NCBI RefSeq assembly: GCF_900111615.1
Contig: NZ_FOHU01000011.1
Coordinates: forward strand, 62,001-126,000
Length of the DNA: 64,000 nucleotides
Reading direction: 5' to 3'
From: Natronincola peptidivorans
GTDB lineage: Bacteria; Bacillota; Clostridia; Peptostreptococcales; Natronincolaceae
The notes below the pieces were generated by a model. The model made no database searches. It saw only the letters and a list, made by a program, of their open reading frames with translations, and was not told where the DNA came from. The translations under genes and the position numbers were made by a program. Positions 45,175 to 55,305 of this stretch are shown in pieces (position 1 is the first letter of the stretch; every line of letters starts with the position of its first letter).

Positions 45175-46080
45175 TCACTCCATTAATCTAGCTTCTAATA
45201 CCTGTTCCATTGTAAAATCCTCTAAACCAAGATAGTAGGCAGCAGTGTCAACAAGGGCCTCCATTGGAACAGAACCAACAATTTCACTACCTACGATGTT
45301 GACACCATATCTTTTGGCCTCAATCTTTATTAATTCAAACACTCTATATAGGGCTGTTTTTGTATAATCCGTCATGTTCATAGAAACCTGTACAATACCT
45401 CTCTCCTTTAGTTCTACTCCCATACCTTTACAATACCTTAATCCTCCACTTATATGCCTTACATTTTTGGCTATTTTATCTGCGATTTCTAATTTATCTG
45501 TATCAAGATTTACATTATAGGCTACCAATGGCATTCTAGCACCTACAGCTGTAACACCAGCAGTTGGATGCATTTCCCTTGGACCAAAATCCGGTTGCCA
45601 TTCTGGTTGCTTTAGTTTTTCAGACATGCCTTCAAACTGTCCTTTTCTTACCTTCGCCAGGTTCTCTCTTTCAGGACTTGTGGCTGCTTTTTCATATAGG
45701 AAAATAGGTAAATTAAATTCTGCTGAAACCTCCTTAGCCACTGCTTGCGCTAATTTTACAGTCTCCTCCATGGTTACATTTCGAATCGGTATGAAGGGTA
45801 CTACATCTACTGCTCCCATTCTTGGGTGCTGACCTTCATGCTCTGTCATATCTATCACTTTAATTGCTCTTCCTATTGCTTCTATAACTGCTGCTTTAAG
45901 TGCTTCTGGTTCCCCTACTACTGTCACCACTGCTCGATTATGATCTTCATCTCTACTATAGTCCAGGAGTTTTACTGCCTCTTTGCCTCGAAAAGCATTC
46001 ACAATTTCTTCGATTTTTTGTAAGTCTCTACCTTCACTGAAATTTGGTACGCACTGGACAATTTTTTTCTTATCCCCCAT
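45175..46080 (-). CDS. ftcD: Glutamate formimidoyltransferase
   Basis: A 301-residue protein: IVQCVPNFSEGRD at the start, HNRAVVTVVGEP, EHEGQHPRMGAVDVVPFIP with the catalytic His. It moves the formimino group from formiminoglutamate to THF, leaving glutamate. Only the transferase half is present here; the deaminase half is the separate fchA gene. Confidence 0.94.
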   Translation of the reverse strand: MGDKKKIVQCVPNFSEGRDLQKIEEIVNAFRGKEAVKLLDYSRDEDHNRAVVTVVGEPEALKAAVIEAIGRAIKVIDMTEHEGQHPRMGAVDVVPFIPIRNVTMEETVKLAQAVAKEVSAEFNLPIFLYEKAATSPERENLAKVRKGQFEGMSEKLKQPEWQPDFGPREMHPTAGVTAVGARMPLVAYNVNLDTDKLEIADKIAKNVRHISGGLRYCKGMGVELKERGIVQVSMNMTDYTKTALYRVFELIKIEAKRYGVNIVGSEIVGSVPMEALVDTAAYYLGLEDFTMEQVLEARLME

Positions 46081-46220
46081 AGTTCATGATTCCACCTTTC
46101 TATTTTAGCTATCTTTTATTGTATAAGATTGAATCAGATGCTGCTCTTCATAGTATAAGCTTGATAATGAAAAGAACAGAGTATCTGACAAATGAAACGT
46201 CCCCGTGGCTTGCGTGGCTG
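46081..46220. other. 140-base gap between ftcD and hutU with a possible repeat fragment
   Basis: Includes TGACAAATGAAACGTCCCCG (46187-46206), which resembles one half of the GGGGAC-type palindromes of clostridia. The matching other half is not seen, so this is a degenerate remnant. Confidence 0.4.
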
Positions 46221-48248
46221 CTAGCTTTTAAAGGCTTTTTGAATTAATTCTTTAATCAGTTCTTCTTTAGGTATGAAGGGTAGGGTGATATGATCTGTGC
46301 TGGCATTTTCTTGGTTATACTCTATCCCCGTTGTAATAGAGTTTTCATTTCTAGCCCAAGCTCTTCTAGCTACGCCTCCCATAACATCCCAAGGCATAGC
46401 TGACTTTAATATACTATCTACCCTATCGCTGCCATCTAACACCATTCCAAATCCACCATTGATAGATTTCCCTATTCCTACACCGCCACCATTGTGTAAT
46501 GCAACTAAGCTCATTCCTCTAGCGGCATTTCCAGCAAAGCATTGGGTAGCCATATCTGCCATCACATTACTGCCATCCTTTATGTTGGAGGTTTCTCTAA
46601 AGGGTGAGTCAGTACCACTAACATCATGATGATCTCTTCCCAGCATGATGGGGCCAACTTCACCTTTTCTCACCATTTCATTGAATTTCAGAGCAATTTT
46701 TGTTCTTCCCATAGCATCTTGGTATAGAATTCTTGCTTGAGTCCCTACCACCATCTTATTCTTTTCAGCATCTCTAATCCAAACATAATTGTCTCTGTCC
46801 TGGCCTCTTCTATTAGGATCGATTTGCTCCATAGCTGCTTTATCCGTTTTGATTAAATCTTCATGCTTACCACTTAAGCATACCCATCTAAAGGGTCCAT
46901 AACCATAATCAAAGAGCTCTGGTCCCATGATATCCTCTACATAGGATGGGAAGATAAAACCGTCCTTCTCATCAATCCCATTTTTAGATATTTCCTTTAC
47001 CCCTGCATCATATACGGCCTTCATAAAGGCATTGCCATAGTCAAAGAAATAGGTACCTCTTTCAACTAATGTTTTAATAAGCTTAAAGTGTGTTTTCAAG
47101 GTTTCATCTACTAATTGTATAAATTCCTCTCTGTTCCTCTTAAGTATATCTGTTCTTTCTTCAAAGCTGAGGCCTTGAGGACAGTAGCCTCCTTCATAAA
47201 CAGCATGGCAGGAAGTTTGATCAGAGAGCAAAGGAATTTTTATGTTGTTATCTACTGCATATTGTAGTAGGTCCACAATATTGCCATGGTATGCTATAGA
47301 AATAGGCTCTCTTTTCCCGATGTATTCTTCAGCAATAGTAAATACTTCCTTTAAATCATTGGAAATAATACTTACCCATCCTTGATCATGTCTTGTTTTA
47401 ATTCTAGAATAGTCTACTTCTGCTATGATTCCTACACCATTGGCGATTTCAACAGCCTTTGGTTGAGCACCGCTCATACCGCCAAGACCAGAGGTTACAA
47501 ATAGTATACCTCTTAAATCTTCATCCTCAGCTAAACCTAATTTTTTTCTACCTGCATTTAAAAGGGTATTAAAGGTTCCATGAACGATTCCCTGTGGTCC
47601 AATATACATCCATCCACCAGCCGTCATTTGTCCATAATTGGCTACCCCCATTTGTTCGGCGATATCCAGATCCTTTGGATTGTCAAACATTCCAACCATC
47701 AATGCATTTGTGATGATAACTCTTGGGGCATCTGGTTTGGATTTAAAAAGTCCTAAGGGATGACCAGATTCTATCACTAATGTTTGTTCATTTGTCATTA
47801 CCTCAAGATATTTTTTGATTAATCTGTATTGCATCCAATTTTGGCATACCTTTCCCGTCTCTCCGTAGGTTACCAGCTCATATGGATAAAGGGCAATATC
47901 AAAATCAAGGTTATTATCCATCATGACTTGAAAGGCTTTGCCTTCAATACAGTTGCCCTTGTAGGAATCAATGGACTTACCTTTAATGTTTCCTTCTGGC
48001 CTAAAGCGATAACCATAAATCCTACCTCTTGTCAGTAGTTCTTCTAAGAATTCTGGTACTACAGTTTCATGCAACTCTTCTGGAATATAACGTAATGCAT
48101 TTTTTAAAGCAATCTCTGTTTGGTCTACTGTTAATTTGAATCCTCTATCCGGTGCTCTCCTAATCCCTTTGACAAACTCAGGATATGCTGGCAAAGTGTT
48201 ATCTAATTTAATTGTCATTGCATTAGAAATGCTCATATTATTAATCAT
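46221..48248 (-). CDS. hutU: Urocanate hydratase, long form
   Basis: A 675-residue urocanase. FGQMTAGGWMYIGPQG-like NYGQMTAGGWMYIGPQGIVH, FVTSGLGGMSGAQPKA, GRDHHDVSGTDSPFRETSN and HNGGGVGIGKSINGG are family motifs with the NAD site and catalytic region. It exceeds the usual 550 residues, as in clostridial and fusobacterial relatives. It hydrates urocanate to imidazolone propionate. First gene of the operon; histidine ammonia-lyase (hutH) is not here. Confidence 0.94.
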   Translation of the reverse strand: MINNMSISNAMTIKLDNTLPAYPEFVKGIRRAPDRGFKLTVDQTEIALKNALRYIPEELHETVVPEFLEELLTRGRIYGYRFRPEGNIKGKSIDSYKGNCIEGKAFQVMMDNNLDFDIALYPYELVTYGETGKVCQNWMQYRLIKKYLEVMTNEQTLVIESGHPLGLFKSKPDAPRVIITNALMVGMFDNPKDLDIAEQMGVANYGQMTAGGWMYIGPQGIVHGTFNTLLNAGRKKLGLAEDEDLRGILFVTSGLGGMSGAQPKAVEIANGVGIIAEVDYSRIKTRHDQGWVSIISNDLKEVFTIAEEYIGKREPISIAYHGNIVDLLQYAVDNNIKIPLLSDQTSCHAVYEGGYCPQGLSFEERTDILKRNREEFIQLVDETLKTHFKLIKTLVERGTYFFDYGNAFMKAVYDAGVKEISKNGIDEKDGFIFPSYVEDIMGPELFDYGYGPFRWVCLSGKHEDLIKTDKAAMEQIDPNRRGQDRDNYVWIRDAEKNKMVVGTQARILYQDAMGRTKIALKFNEMVRKGEVGPIMLGRDHHDVSGTDSPFRETSNIKDGSNVMADMATQCFAGNAARGMSLVALHNGGGVGIGKSINGGFGMVLDGSDRVDSILKSAMPWDVMGGVARRAWARNENSITTGIEYNQENASTDHITLPFIPKEELIKELIQKAFKS

Positions 48249-48380
48249 GCAAACACCCTCCTATTTATTTCTTAATTTATTATTCTCTTTAATTTATATT
48301 ATATCTATCTACCGTCACTATAACGTCTAATTTGCCAAAAAATATTTTATGTGCATATGATATTTCTATTTTTGTACATT

Positions 48381-48406
48381 AAAAAAAGCCTGACATTCAA
48401 CAGGCT
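48381..48406 (-). terminator. Terminator of the HD-GYP gene
   Basis: AGCCTG (48387-48392) and CAGGCT (48401-48406) pair; the minus strand continues into seven T. Confidence 0.8.
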
Positions 48407-48467
48407 ATACAGCTTAGTTAGTAGATGCCCGATGCTGGGCACTGTTATTTGTAATTGAAAGATCCTT

Positions 48468-49535
48468 TTATATTACCTCTGATCTGCAAGCAATTCCATT
48501 GCTTATATTTTTTGTTAAATCAATTTTTTTTGAAATACCCATTGGTTTTCCAGTATCATCGGCTATTATCTCTATTATGGGTCTAGTGGGCCAGTTTTCA
48601 TCCGTATGAATCACCACACCACTTTCACCTGTTTGTAGTTTTACCAGTGTACCTACAGGATATATACATATATTTTTCAAAAAAACCTTCACTAGATTAT
48701 AATCAAACTGATGATTTCCCATAGCAATTAGATATTCGATAGCCTGATGTATGGGAATACCATTTCTATAGACTCTGTTGGAGGTTAGGGCATCATATAC
48801 ATCACAAATAGCAACTATTCTTGGGAAAATATGTATATTGTTCCCCCATAGTCTATTGGGATATCCAGTACCATCGTACCTTTCATGATGATCCCGTATA
48901 ATCCAACGAATTTCTTCTTTGAGTCCTTTTATTGTTTCCGTCATTTCATATCCCAACAGAGCATGCCTTTTTATTTCTTCATACTCTGCTTCTGTCAACA
49001 GCTGGGGTTTATTTAGTATAGCATCGCTAATGTAGATCTTTCCAATATCATGTAGTAATGCTCCTACTCCTATGGCTTTCAAATCATCTTTACTGTATTT
49101 AAGTGCAATCCCCATCATTAAAGATAAAATACACACATTTACACTATGTTCAAAGGTATACTCATCTATGGTCCTCATATCAGATAAATTGATTAAGATC
49201 CCTTCTTCTGACATCAAATCTGTAATAATTTCTGTGATTACAGCTTCCAGAGCTACGATATCAATTTCCTTTGAAATATGAATATTATTTATTGTCTCTT
49301 TTATGATGTTTAAAGCCTGTTGCCTTGTTTCTTTGGTAATCACTTCATTTACTTCAGGCATAACATTTTTGTCCCAAGAAATATAGATATATTTTATCTG
49401 ATGCTTCTTCAATTTATCTATATATAATTGTTTTAATTCCATACCTTTATCTATTAATAACTTCCCCTGTTTATCAAATATAGGTTTAGCTAGTATCATT
49501 CCAGGTATTACTACGGAAATATTGATTTTAATCAT
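48468..49535 (-). CDS. HD-GYP domain phosphodiesterase
   Basis: From the ATG at 49535 (GAGGGAGAG upstream) 355 residues. An N-terminal DUF3391-like segment (VIPGMILAKPIFDKQGKLLI) precedes the HD-GYP domain: HSVNVC, LLHDIGKI, RHALLGYE, RDHHERYDGTGYP and ICDVYDALTS, all metal ligands kept. It should hydrolyse cyclic di-GMP. A longer frame to 49685 would overlap whiA and has no ribosome site. Confidence 0.85.
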   Translation of the reverse strand: MIKINISVVIPGMILAKPIFDKQGKLLIDKGMELKQLYIDKLKKHQIKYIYISWDKNVMPEVNEVITKETRQQALNIIKETINNIHISKEIDIVALEAVITEIITDLMSEEGILINLSDMRTIDEYTFEHSVNVCILSLMMGIALKYSKDDLKAIGVGALLHDIGKIYISDAILNKPQLLTEAEYEEIKRHALLGYEMTETIKGLKEEIRWIIRDHHERYDGTGYPNRLWGNNIHIFPRIVAICDVYDALTSNRVYRNGIPIHQAIEYLIAMGNHQFDYNLVKVFLKNICIYPVGTLVKLQTGESGVVIHTDENWPTRPIIEIIADDTGKPMGISKKIDLTKNISNGIACRSEVI

Positions 49536-49668
49536 CAATCTCTCTCCCTCTATGCCATGGATATCATTTCCTGTTTTTTTGCCACAAATATTACTATTCG
49601 CCAAAAAAATCCAAAATCCTACTAAAATAATATATTTTTGTAGGATTTTTAAACATAGTGCAAATTTA

Positions 49669-50634
49669 CTAGTGATCTCTTTCATTTTTCTTATGCTGTA
49701 ATTTTTTTGCTATTTCCTCTATTTTTCTCAAACGATGATTTACACCTGATTTTCCTATATTTGGATTTAATAGTTGTCCCAGCTCCTTTAAGCTTGCATC
49801 TTGATAATGCAATCTTACTTCTGCAATCTCTCTTAAGGTTGGCGGGAGTTGGCTTAAACCTATAGTATCTCTAATATATTCTATGGCTTCCATTTGTCTC
49901 ATAGAGGCGTTTACAGTTTTACTTAGATTTGCGGTTTCACAATTTACTATTCTATTAATATCATTTCTCATTTGTTTGTATATTCTAATGTTTTCTAAAT
50001 CTAACAGAGCTTTATGGGCACCTATGATATTTAGTAAATCTACCACCTGGTCTCCTTCTTTTATGTATACTACATGACTGCCTTTACGTTCAACAGTCTT
50101 TGCAGTTAAGTTGAACTCATTGATTAATTCTCTTAAATCTTCACTATGCTCTTGACTATTGGTCACAAATTCTAAGTGATAGGTTTTTTCAGGAGCACTG
50201 ATGGAAGCACCACCTAAAAAAGCTCCTCTTAGATAGGCTCTTTTACAGCATTGAGTCATCACCAGATTCTTTGGAATTTTATAAGTAATATCAAAGGAGC
50301 TACCAACCTTTTTAAAGATACCAACTTTTTTTAAAATAATTGCGCTTCCCATTGCATGGGTAATCATCATCATATAGTGGTTGTTCTTTTTTAAACGTAG
50401 GTTTCTTCTCACCATTACTTCAGTGTGTATTTGAAATAAATCCTTAATATATCGAAATATTTTTCTTGCAGTAGACGGATTTTCTGTATTAATCCTCAGA
50501 TTAAACCTTCGTAAACCAGTTAGCTGTAAGGTTCCGCTCATTCTTATTAAGGCTGCTAATTCTGTAAGCTTACAGCAATCGGATTCTGGGATAATTCTCG
50601 ACAATTCTGATTTAGTGTCTGCTGAAAATGACAT
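49669..50634 (-). CDS. whiA: DNA-binding protein WhiA
   Basis: The start at 50634 (MSFSADTKSELSRI) is the usual WhiA start; AAAGGTTGTGG lies before it. The 321-residue protein has the LAGLIDADG-like N-terminus (RAYLRGAFLGGASISAPEKTYHLEF) and the C-terminal HTH (LSQLPPTLREIAEVRLHY, DASLKELGQLLNPNIGKSGV). It is a sporulation and cell-division regulator. Usually follows yvcK directly; here tnaA, nudix and DUF1540 lie between. Confidence 0.94.
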   Translation of the reverse strand: MSFSADTKSELSRIIPESDCCKLTELAALIRMSGTLQLTGLRRFNLRINTENPSTARKIFRYIKDLFQIHTEVMVRRNLRLKKNNHYMMMITHAMGSAIILKKVGIFKKVGSSFDITYKIPKNLVMTQCCKRAYLRGAFLGGASISAPEKTYHLEFVTNSQEHSEDLRELINEFNLTAKTVERKGSHVVYIKEGDQVVDLLNIIGAHKALLDLENIRIYKQMRNDINRIVNCETANLSKTVNASMRQMEAIEYIRDTIGLSQLPPTLREIAEVRLHYQDASLKELGQLLNPNIGKSGVNHRLRKIEEIAKKLQHKKNERDH

Positions 50635-50747
50635 AATACCACAACCTTTTTGTTTTATTGTTTCCAAAATATAACTTCATCATAAATTATCAAAAAATGT
50701 GCAAAATATTAGTGAGGCACTTTATATTAATCATGGAGGTGTATTGT

Positions 50748-50912
50748 ATGAGAAATCATCCTAAAATGGAAGTAATGTGTCATGTTCACAACTGTAAATT
50801 TAATGAAACAGATTATTGCTTTGCACCCAAGTTGGAGGTTAATGCTAAAGGTCATAGTGACCAAGCCAAAAGTTCAGATGAAGCACTTTGTACCACTTTT
50901 CAACCTCAATAG
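50748..50912 (+). CDS. DUF1540 small cysteine-rich protein
   Basis: GGAGGTG stands seven bases before the ATG at 50748. The 54-residue product has VMCHVHNCKFNETDYCFAPKL and LCTTFQP, the CxxxxCxxxxxxxC spacing of DUF1540, a probable small metal-binding protein of spore formers. Only gene on the plus strand in this neighbourhood. Confidence 0.85.
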   Translation: MRNHPKMEVMCHVHNCKFNETDYCFAPKLEVNAKGHSDQAKSSDEALCTTFQPQ

Positions 50913-50934
50913 TCTCTAGTAAATTCATTTATTA

Positions 50935-50963
50935 TAAGACCTCACTTATCTTGTGAGGTCTTA
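50935..50963. terminator. Bidirectional hairpin between DUF1540 and the NUDIX gene
   Basis: TAAGACCTCAC and GTGAGGTCTTA pair perfectly around TTATCTT. It overlaps the end of the NUDIX gene. T-runs are weak on both sides. Confidence 0.6.
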
Positions 50964-51367
50964 TTAATCTGTTGAATAGCTTTTTCAATAATCTCTTTTT
51001 CATCATGGTATTTTGCTAAATCTACTGCTCTATCAATATGAATAAAATTAGCATCTATAAACCCCTCGTCTTTTAAGGGTATACAATGAATCGTCCTTGA
51101 TTGCATTAAAAACCAATGAACAGTTTTATTGATCACATGATTATCTTCCCAGCTGTTTTTGAAGGTGTAATGTATTTCTCCAAGGTATTTTAAAACATCC
51201 ACCTTTACTCCCGCCTCTTCATGTACTTCTCTGATAGCGGTTTCTCTAATAGTTTCATGTAATTCTACCTTTCCTTTTGGAAGCACCCAATCTCCATTAT
51301 ATTTTTTTAGTAGTAGAATAGCATTCCCAAAAACTACTACACCGCCAGCACTAATCTCTTCTCTCAC
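50942..51367 (-). CDS. NUDIX hydrolase
   Basis: GTG at 51367 has AAAGGAG at good distance and yields MREEISAGGVVVF, the usual start; an ATG seven codons earlier lacks a ribosome site. The Nudix box GKVELHETIRETAIREVHEEAGV (about 33-55) is intact. It would split a nucleoside diphosphate derivative, possibly diadenosine polyphosphates; the substrate cannot be told. Confidence 0.87.
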   Translation of the reverse strand: MREEISAGGVVVFGNAILLLKKYNGDWVLPKGKVELHETIRETAIREVHEEAGVKVDVLKYLGEIHYTFKNSWEDNHVINKTVHWFLMQSRTIHCIPLKDEGFIDANFIHIDRAVDLAKYHDEKEIIEKAIQQINKTSQDK

Positions 51368-51496
51368 ACCTTCCACTCCTTTAAACATTCTGTCTTTTCA
51401 CTTTCTGCTATACTTTATTATGTCTAGTATTAATAGATTTATATGATTTATTATAATAATAAGTTACCATATTCAACTATTTATTTCAATCACTCA

Positions 51497-51530
51497 CAAA
51501 AAGGAAATCCTCTTCAGCAGGAAGAGGATT
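51497..51530 (-). terminator. Terminator of tnaA
   Basis: AATCCTCTTC (51506-51515) and GAAGAGGATT (51521-51530) pair; the minus strand runs into TTTCCTTTTTG. Confidence 0.82.
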
Positions 51531-51565
51531 AAGATTGTTGATACTATAATGAAATTAATTAGCAC

Positions 51566-52948
51566 CTATTCAATTGGCTTTAGTTTAGCTGTAAAATGTC
51601 TAAGGACCTCAGGCTCGTAAGTAAATTCAAAACCTTTTAATGTCTCTCTTTTTTTCCAAATTTCGATTAGCGCGTCGGCTACTACATCCATATGATTATA
51701 GGTATACACTCTTCTTGGTATGGTAAGTCTTAGCAATTCCATAGGGGATTCTAGTTGTTCTCCAGTTTCAGGATCTCTACCTAATAGGAAGGATCCAATT
51801 TCTACTGCCCTTACTCCTGCTTCTTTATATAATTCTACACAAACTGCCTGAGCAGGGAATTGATTATAAGGAATTTGTGGACAGAATTTTTTACAATCTA
51901 CAAATACAGCATGTCCTCCCACTGGTCTTTGTATAGGAATACCTGCGTCTATCAGCCTTTGGCCTAGGTATTCAATCTGACCAATTCTACTTTCTAGATA
52001 GTCTTCTTCTACTACCTCTCTTAGGCCTCTGGCTAATGCCTCCATATCTCTCCCTGTTAAACCACCATAGGTAGGGAATCCTTCTATAGGAACTACCATA
52101 GAACGGCTTATTGTATAAAGTTCTTCATCCTCTTTGATTGCAATCATACCACCCATATTGACAATTCCATCTTTTTTTGCACTCATGGTTAAGCCATCAC
52201 CATAGCTGAACATTTCTCTTATGATATCTACGATTTGTTTATTTTCATAGCCTACTTCTCTTTTCTTAATAAAATAAGCATTTTCAGCAAATCTTGCAGC
52301 ATCAAAAATAACCTTTAATCCATACTGATCAGCTATCTTTTTTACTCCCTTAATATTTTCCATAGATACTGGCTGACCACCTACACTATTGCAGGTTATG
52401 GTTACAATAATAAAAGCACAGTTTTCTACACCTTTTTCTTTAATAAACCCTTCAAGCTTTCCTAAATCAAAGTTTCCTTTAAAAGGATGCTCCGTCTCTG
52501 TATCAAAAGCTTCCTCAATTACTAAGTTAACTGCCCTGCCTCCCTTTAATTCAACATGAGCCTTAGTAGTATCAAAATGCATATTACTTAAAACATATTG
52601 CCCCTTTTCCTTAATCATAATTGGAAATAGTACATTTTCTGCGCCTCTTCCCTGATGGGTAGGAACAAAATACTTGTATCCAATGATATCTTGAACACTT
52701 TTTTCTAAATTATAATAATTTCTACTGCCGGCATAGGATTCATCTCCCATCATAATACCAGCCCATTGGTAATCACTCATTGCCCCAGTACCACTGTCAG
52801 TTAATAGGTCGATATATATGTCCTCAGCTTTTAGAGCAAATTGGTTATAGCCTACCTCTTTAATCTTCTTGTCTCTTTCTTTTCTAGGGATTAGCTTGAT
52901 AGGTTCCACCATCTTAATTTTGTACGGTTCTGCTTTTCTAATGGCCAT
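51566..52948 (-). CDS. tnaA: Tryptophanase
   Basis: A 460-residue PLP beta-eliminase: [43 protein letters not shown] (PLP lysine, about 256). Three discriminating positions favour tryptophanase over tyrosine phenol-lyase: HFDTT (Asp, not Thr), [13 protein letters not shown] (Val, not Arg) and VLRHFTAKL (His, not Phe). It splits tryptophan to indole, pyruvate and ammonia. ATG at 52948 chosen; an in-frame TTG (52957) is only three bases from GGAGG. No permease or tnaC-like leader lies beside it. Confidence 0.9.
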   Translation of the reverse strand: MAIRKAEPYKIKMVEPIKLIPRKERDKKIKEVGYNQFALKAEDIYIDLLTDSGTGAMSDYQWAGIMMGDESYAGSRNYYNLEKSVQDIIGYKYFVPTHQGRGAENVLFPIMIKEKGQYVLSNMHFDTTKAHVELKGGRAVNLVIEEAFDTETEHPFKGNFDLGKLEGFIKEKGVENCAFIIVTITCNSVGGQPVSMENIKGVKKIADQYGLKVIFDAARFAENAYFIKKREVGYENKQIVDIIREMFSYGDGLTMSAKKDGIVNMGGMIAIKEDEELYTISRSMVVPIEGFPTYGGLTGRDMEALARGLREVVEEDYLESRIGQIEYLGQRLIDAGIPIQRPVGGHAVFVDCKKFCPQIPYNQFPAQAVCVELYKEAGVRAVEIGSFLLGRDPETGEQLESPMELLRLTIPRRVYTYNHMDVVADALIEIWKKRETLKGFEFTYEPEVLRHFTAKLKPIE

Positions 52949-53108
52949 AATAAACAAGGTCCTCCTTCTACTATGATTTTATTGTTAAAAAATTTGATTA
53001 GTTAAAATTTTTTTCTGCTCAGTCAGTATTCTATATTAGTATCTTATATTCCTGCTATATTTATAAGATTTTTCACAAAATTTTACAATAAAACGTATTT
53101 TTACAATC

Positions 53109-54398
53109 CTATTTTTTATAATATTTTAGAAACCCCTGTTTTTTGCCCTCACATGCCATCTCAACAATAATCTTAGATAGTTTTACGGCATCATGTCGCA
53201 CATAATCCTTTTTTATTTCTACTAAATTTTCTTCTACTAGCTTTACTCTATTGTTTTTTAGGCTCTCCCTATCTTCTGCCGTTATTTTTACTAAACTGGC
53301 ACCCTCTTGTTTATATTTGTAAGAAGCGTCCTCTGCTACCTCTCCATTATTAGCTATAACATAATCAACTTCTATTTTAGGACAATGCTTCCATATTGCC
53401 TCAAGATGATGTCTAATAGCATATCCATCGGTTTCACCCGGCTGTGTCATCATATTGGAAATATAGATTTTTTTATTAGAGGTTTTCCTTAAAGCTTCTG
53501 TAATGTTTTTTACTAGAAGATTAGGAAGTATACTAGTGAAAAGACTTCCAGGTCCTAATACAATGGCATCAGCGCTCTCTATAGCCTCTATAGCCTCCTT
53601 TAAACCCTCTGCATCCTTTGGCTTAATAAATACTCTATCTATTGGACTTTCCTGCTCTAATGCTTTTATAGGAATGTTAGATTCACCCTTGACTACTGTT
53701 CCATTTTCCAGTGTTGCATATAAAGTAACATCCTCTAAAGTAACTGGGTATACCTTTCCTGTAACGGCTAATACTTCACTAATTTTTTTGATAGCTTCTT
53801 CAAAGCTGCCACTAATGCCATTCATAGAAGCAATTAATAGGTTTCCAAAGCTCTGTCCCTTTAAAGTTCCTTCTTCAAAACGATATTGCAATAGATTTTC
53901 CATGGTTGGTTCCATCTCTGCTAAAGCAATGATACAGTTCCTTATATCTCCAGGTGGCAGCATCCCTAAGTCTTCTCTGATCTTCCCAGAGCCGCCTCCA
54001 TCATCTGCTACTGTCACTACTGCAGTAATATTGTTGGTAAACTGTTTCAATCCCCTTAACAATATAGATAGACCCGTGCCTCCTCCTATAACAACAATTT
54101 TGGGACCACGGGCAAGAATTTTTTTATCATAGATTTTTTTATTCAGTCCCTGTTTATCTAAGTTCCCTCCCATGCTGTGTATATCCTTAAATAAAGACTG
54201 CATCCCATAATATAAAGCAAGATATATGCAAAAAATACCTAATAGTCCTATAAAGAATTGTAGGCCAGTGCTAACTTCCATATCCATTGCCATATAGAAA
54301 TAAGAGAGCGAAAAGGCGAATAAAAGCACCCCAACAAATCCGAATATTATCCATCTTTTGATTTGTAATCCTGGTTTTAACCAATACTTAAGTTTCAT
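53109..54398 (-). CDS. yvcK: YvcK-family (CofD-like) gluconeogenesis factor with membrane anchor
   Basis: A 429-residue protein. Two N-terminal membrane helices (WIIFGFVGVLLFAFSLSYFY; LQFFIGLLGIFCIYLALYYG) precede the CofD-like domain: VVIGGGTGLSILLRGLK, VVTVADDGGGSGKIRED, PPGDIRNCIIALAE and LGPGSLFTSILPNLL. YvcK binds UDP sugars and supports cell shape and gluconeogenic growth. It starts at the base after the rapZ stop. Confidence 0.93.
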   Translation of the reverse strand: MKLKYWLKPGLQIKRWIIFGFVGVLLFAFSLSYFYMAMDMEVSTGLQFFIGLLGIFCIYLALYYGMQSLFKDIHSMGGNLDKQGLNKKIYDKKILARGPKIVVIGGGTGLSILLRGLKQFTNNITAVVTVADDGGGSGKIREDLGMLPPGDIRNCIIALAEMEPTMENLLQYRFEEGTLKGQSFGNLLIASMNGISGSFEEAIKKISEVLAVTGKVYPVTLEDVTLYATLENGTVVKGESNIPIKALEQESPIDRVFIKPKDAEGLKEAIEAIESADAIVLGPGSLFTSILPNLLVKNITEALRKTSNKKIYISNMMTQPGETDGYAIRHHLEAIWKHCPKIEVDYVIANNGEVAEDASYKYKQEGASLVKITAEDRESLKNNRVKLVEENLVEIKKDYVRHDAVKLSKIIVEMACEGKKQGFLKYYKK

Positions 54399-55271
54399 TT
54401 AATCTTTTTTCCTTTCCCCCAATGATTCGTCTCTATGAGTGAGTATTGTTCGATAGCCTTCTTCTTTCAATCTGTAATATAATACATGCGCTATTGTAAC
54501 AGAACGATGTTTTCCTCCTGTGCATCCAATAGAAATCACCAATTGATTCTTTCCTTCCTTGATATAATGAGGAATTAAAAAGCTTGTTAACTCATAAAGC
54601 TTGTTAGAGAACTCTATACTGATAGGAGAATTCATAACAAACTCCCTAATCTTTTTGTCTTTCCCAGTAAAATCTCTTAATTCTTCAATGTAGTAAGGAT
54701 TCGGTAAAAAACGAACATCAAAAACTAAATCTGAATCCAAAGGAATACCATGTTTAAACCCGAAGGAAGTAACATAAATAATGAGGTTATCTGTTTCATT
54801 ACCTTCTAAATAGATGTTTCTCAATTCTTCTTTTAGTTGTCCTGGGGTTAATCTTGTGGTATCGATGATATTGGTCGCCATTTCCTTTAGCTCTTTTAAT
54901 CTTTGTCTTTCTTTATTAATCCCGTCTCCAATGCCGCCATCTGTTGATAAAGGATGTTTTCTCCTGGTTTCCTTAAATCGTTTTATTAGCGATTCATCAC
55001 TGGCATCTAGAAACATTATTTCACATTGGTGTCCTGTAGACTTTAGACTATCTAAGCTAGCAAACAGGTCGTCAAAAAACATACCTCCACGTATATCAAT
55101 GACTAAGGCTACTTTATCTATATCTCCTTGGGATTGTCGACATAACTCAACAAATTTAGAGATAAGTATAGGGGGTAAATTGTCTACACAATAAAAACCT
55201 AAATCCTCCATGCATTTCACAGCTTGACTTTTTCCAGCACCCGACATTCCCGTAATAATAACAAATTTCAT
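54399..55271 (-). CDS. rapZ: RNase adapter/nucleotide-binding protein RapZ (YvcJ)
   Basis: A 290-residue P-loop protein: [24 protein letters not shown] at the start, [27 protein letters not shown] and, near the end, [20 protein letters not shown]. In E. coli it steers RNase E to small RNAs; in Firmicutes YvcJ is a GTPase linked to competence. Between murB and yvcK. Confidence 0.94.
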   Translation of the reverse strand: MKFVIITGMSGAGKSQAVKCMEDLGFYCVDNLPPILISKFVELCRQSQGDIDKVALVIDIRGGMFFDDLFASLDSLKSTGHQCEIMFLDASDESLIKRFKETRRKHPLSTDGGIGDGINKERQRLKELKEMATNIIDTTRLTPGQLKEELRNIYLEGNETDNLIIYVTSFGFKHGIPLDSDLVFDVRFLPNPYYIEELRDFTGKDKKIREFVMNSPISIEFSNKLYELTSFLIPHYIKEGKNQLVISIGCTGGKHRSVTIAHVLYYRLKEEGYRTILTHRDESLGERKKD

Positions 55272-55305
55272 CCCATCAAACTCCTCTTTTGTAAACTACC
55301 AATCC

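Noticed and set aside
51566-52948. Tyrosine phenol-lyase
   Set aside because: Asp in HFDTT, Val in RAVEIGSF and His in VLRHFTAKL are tryptophanase-type residues.
52949-53108. tnaC-type leader peptide before tnaA
   Set aside because: No short frame with a Trp codon and ribosome site lies in the 150 bases upstream.
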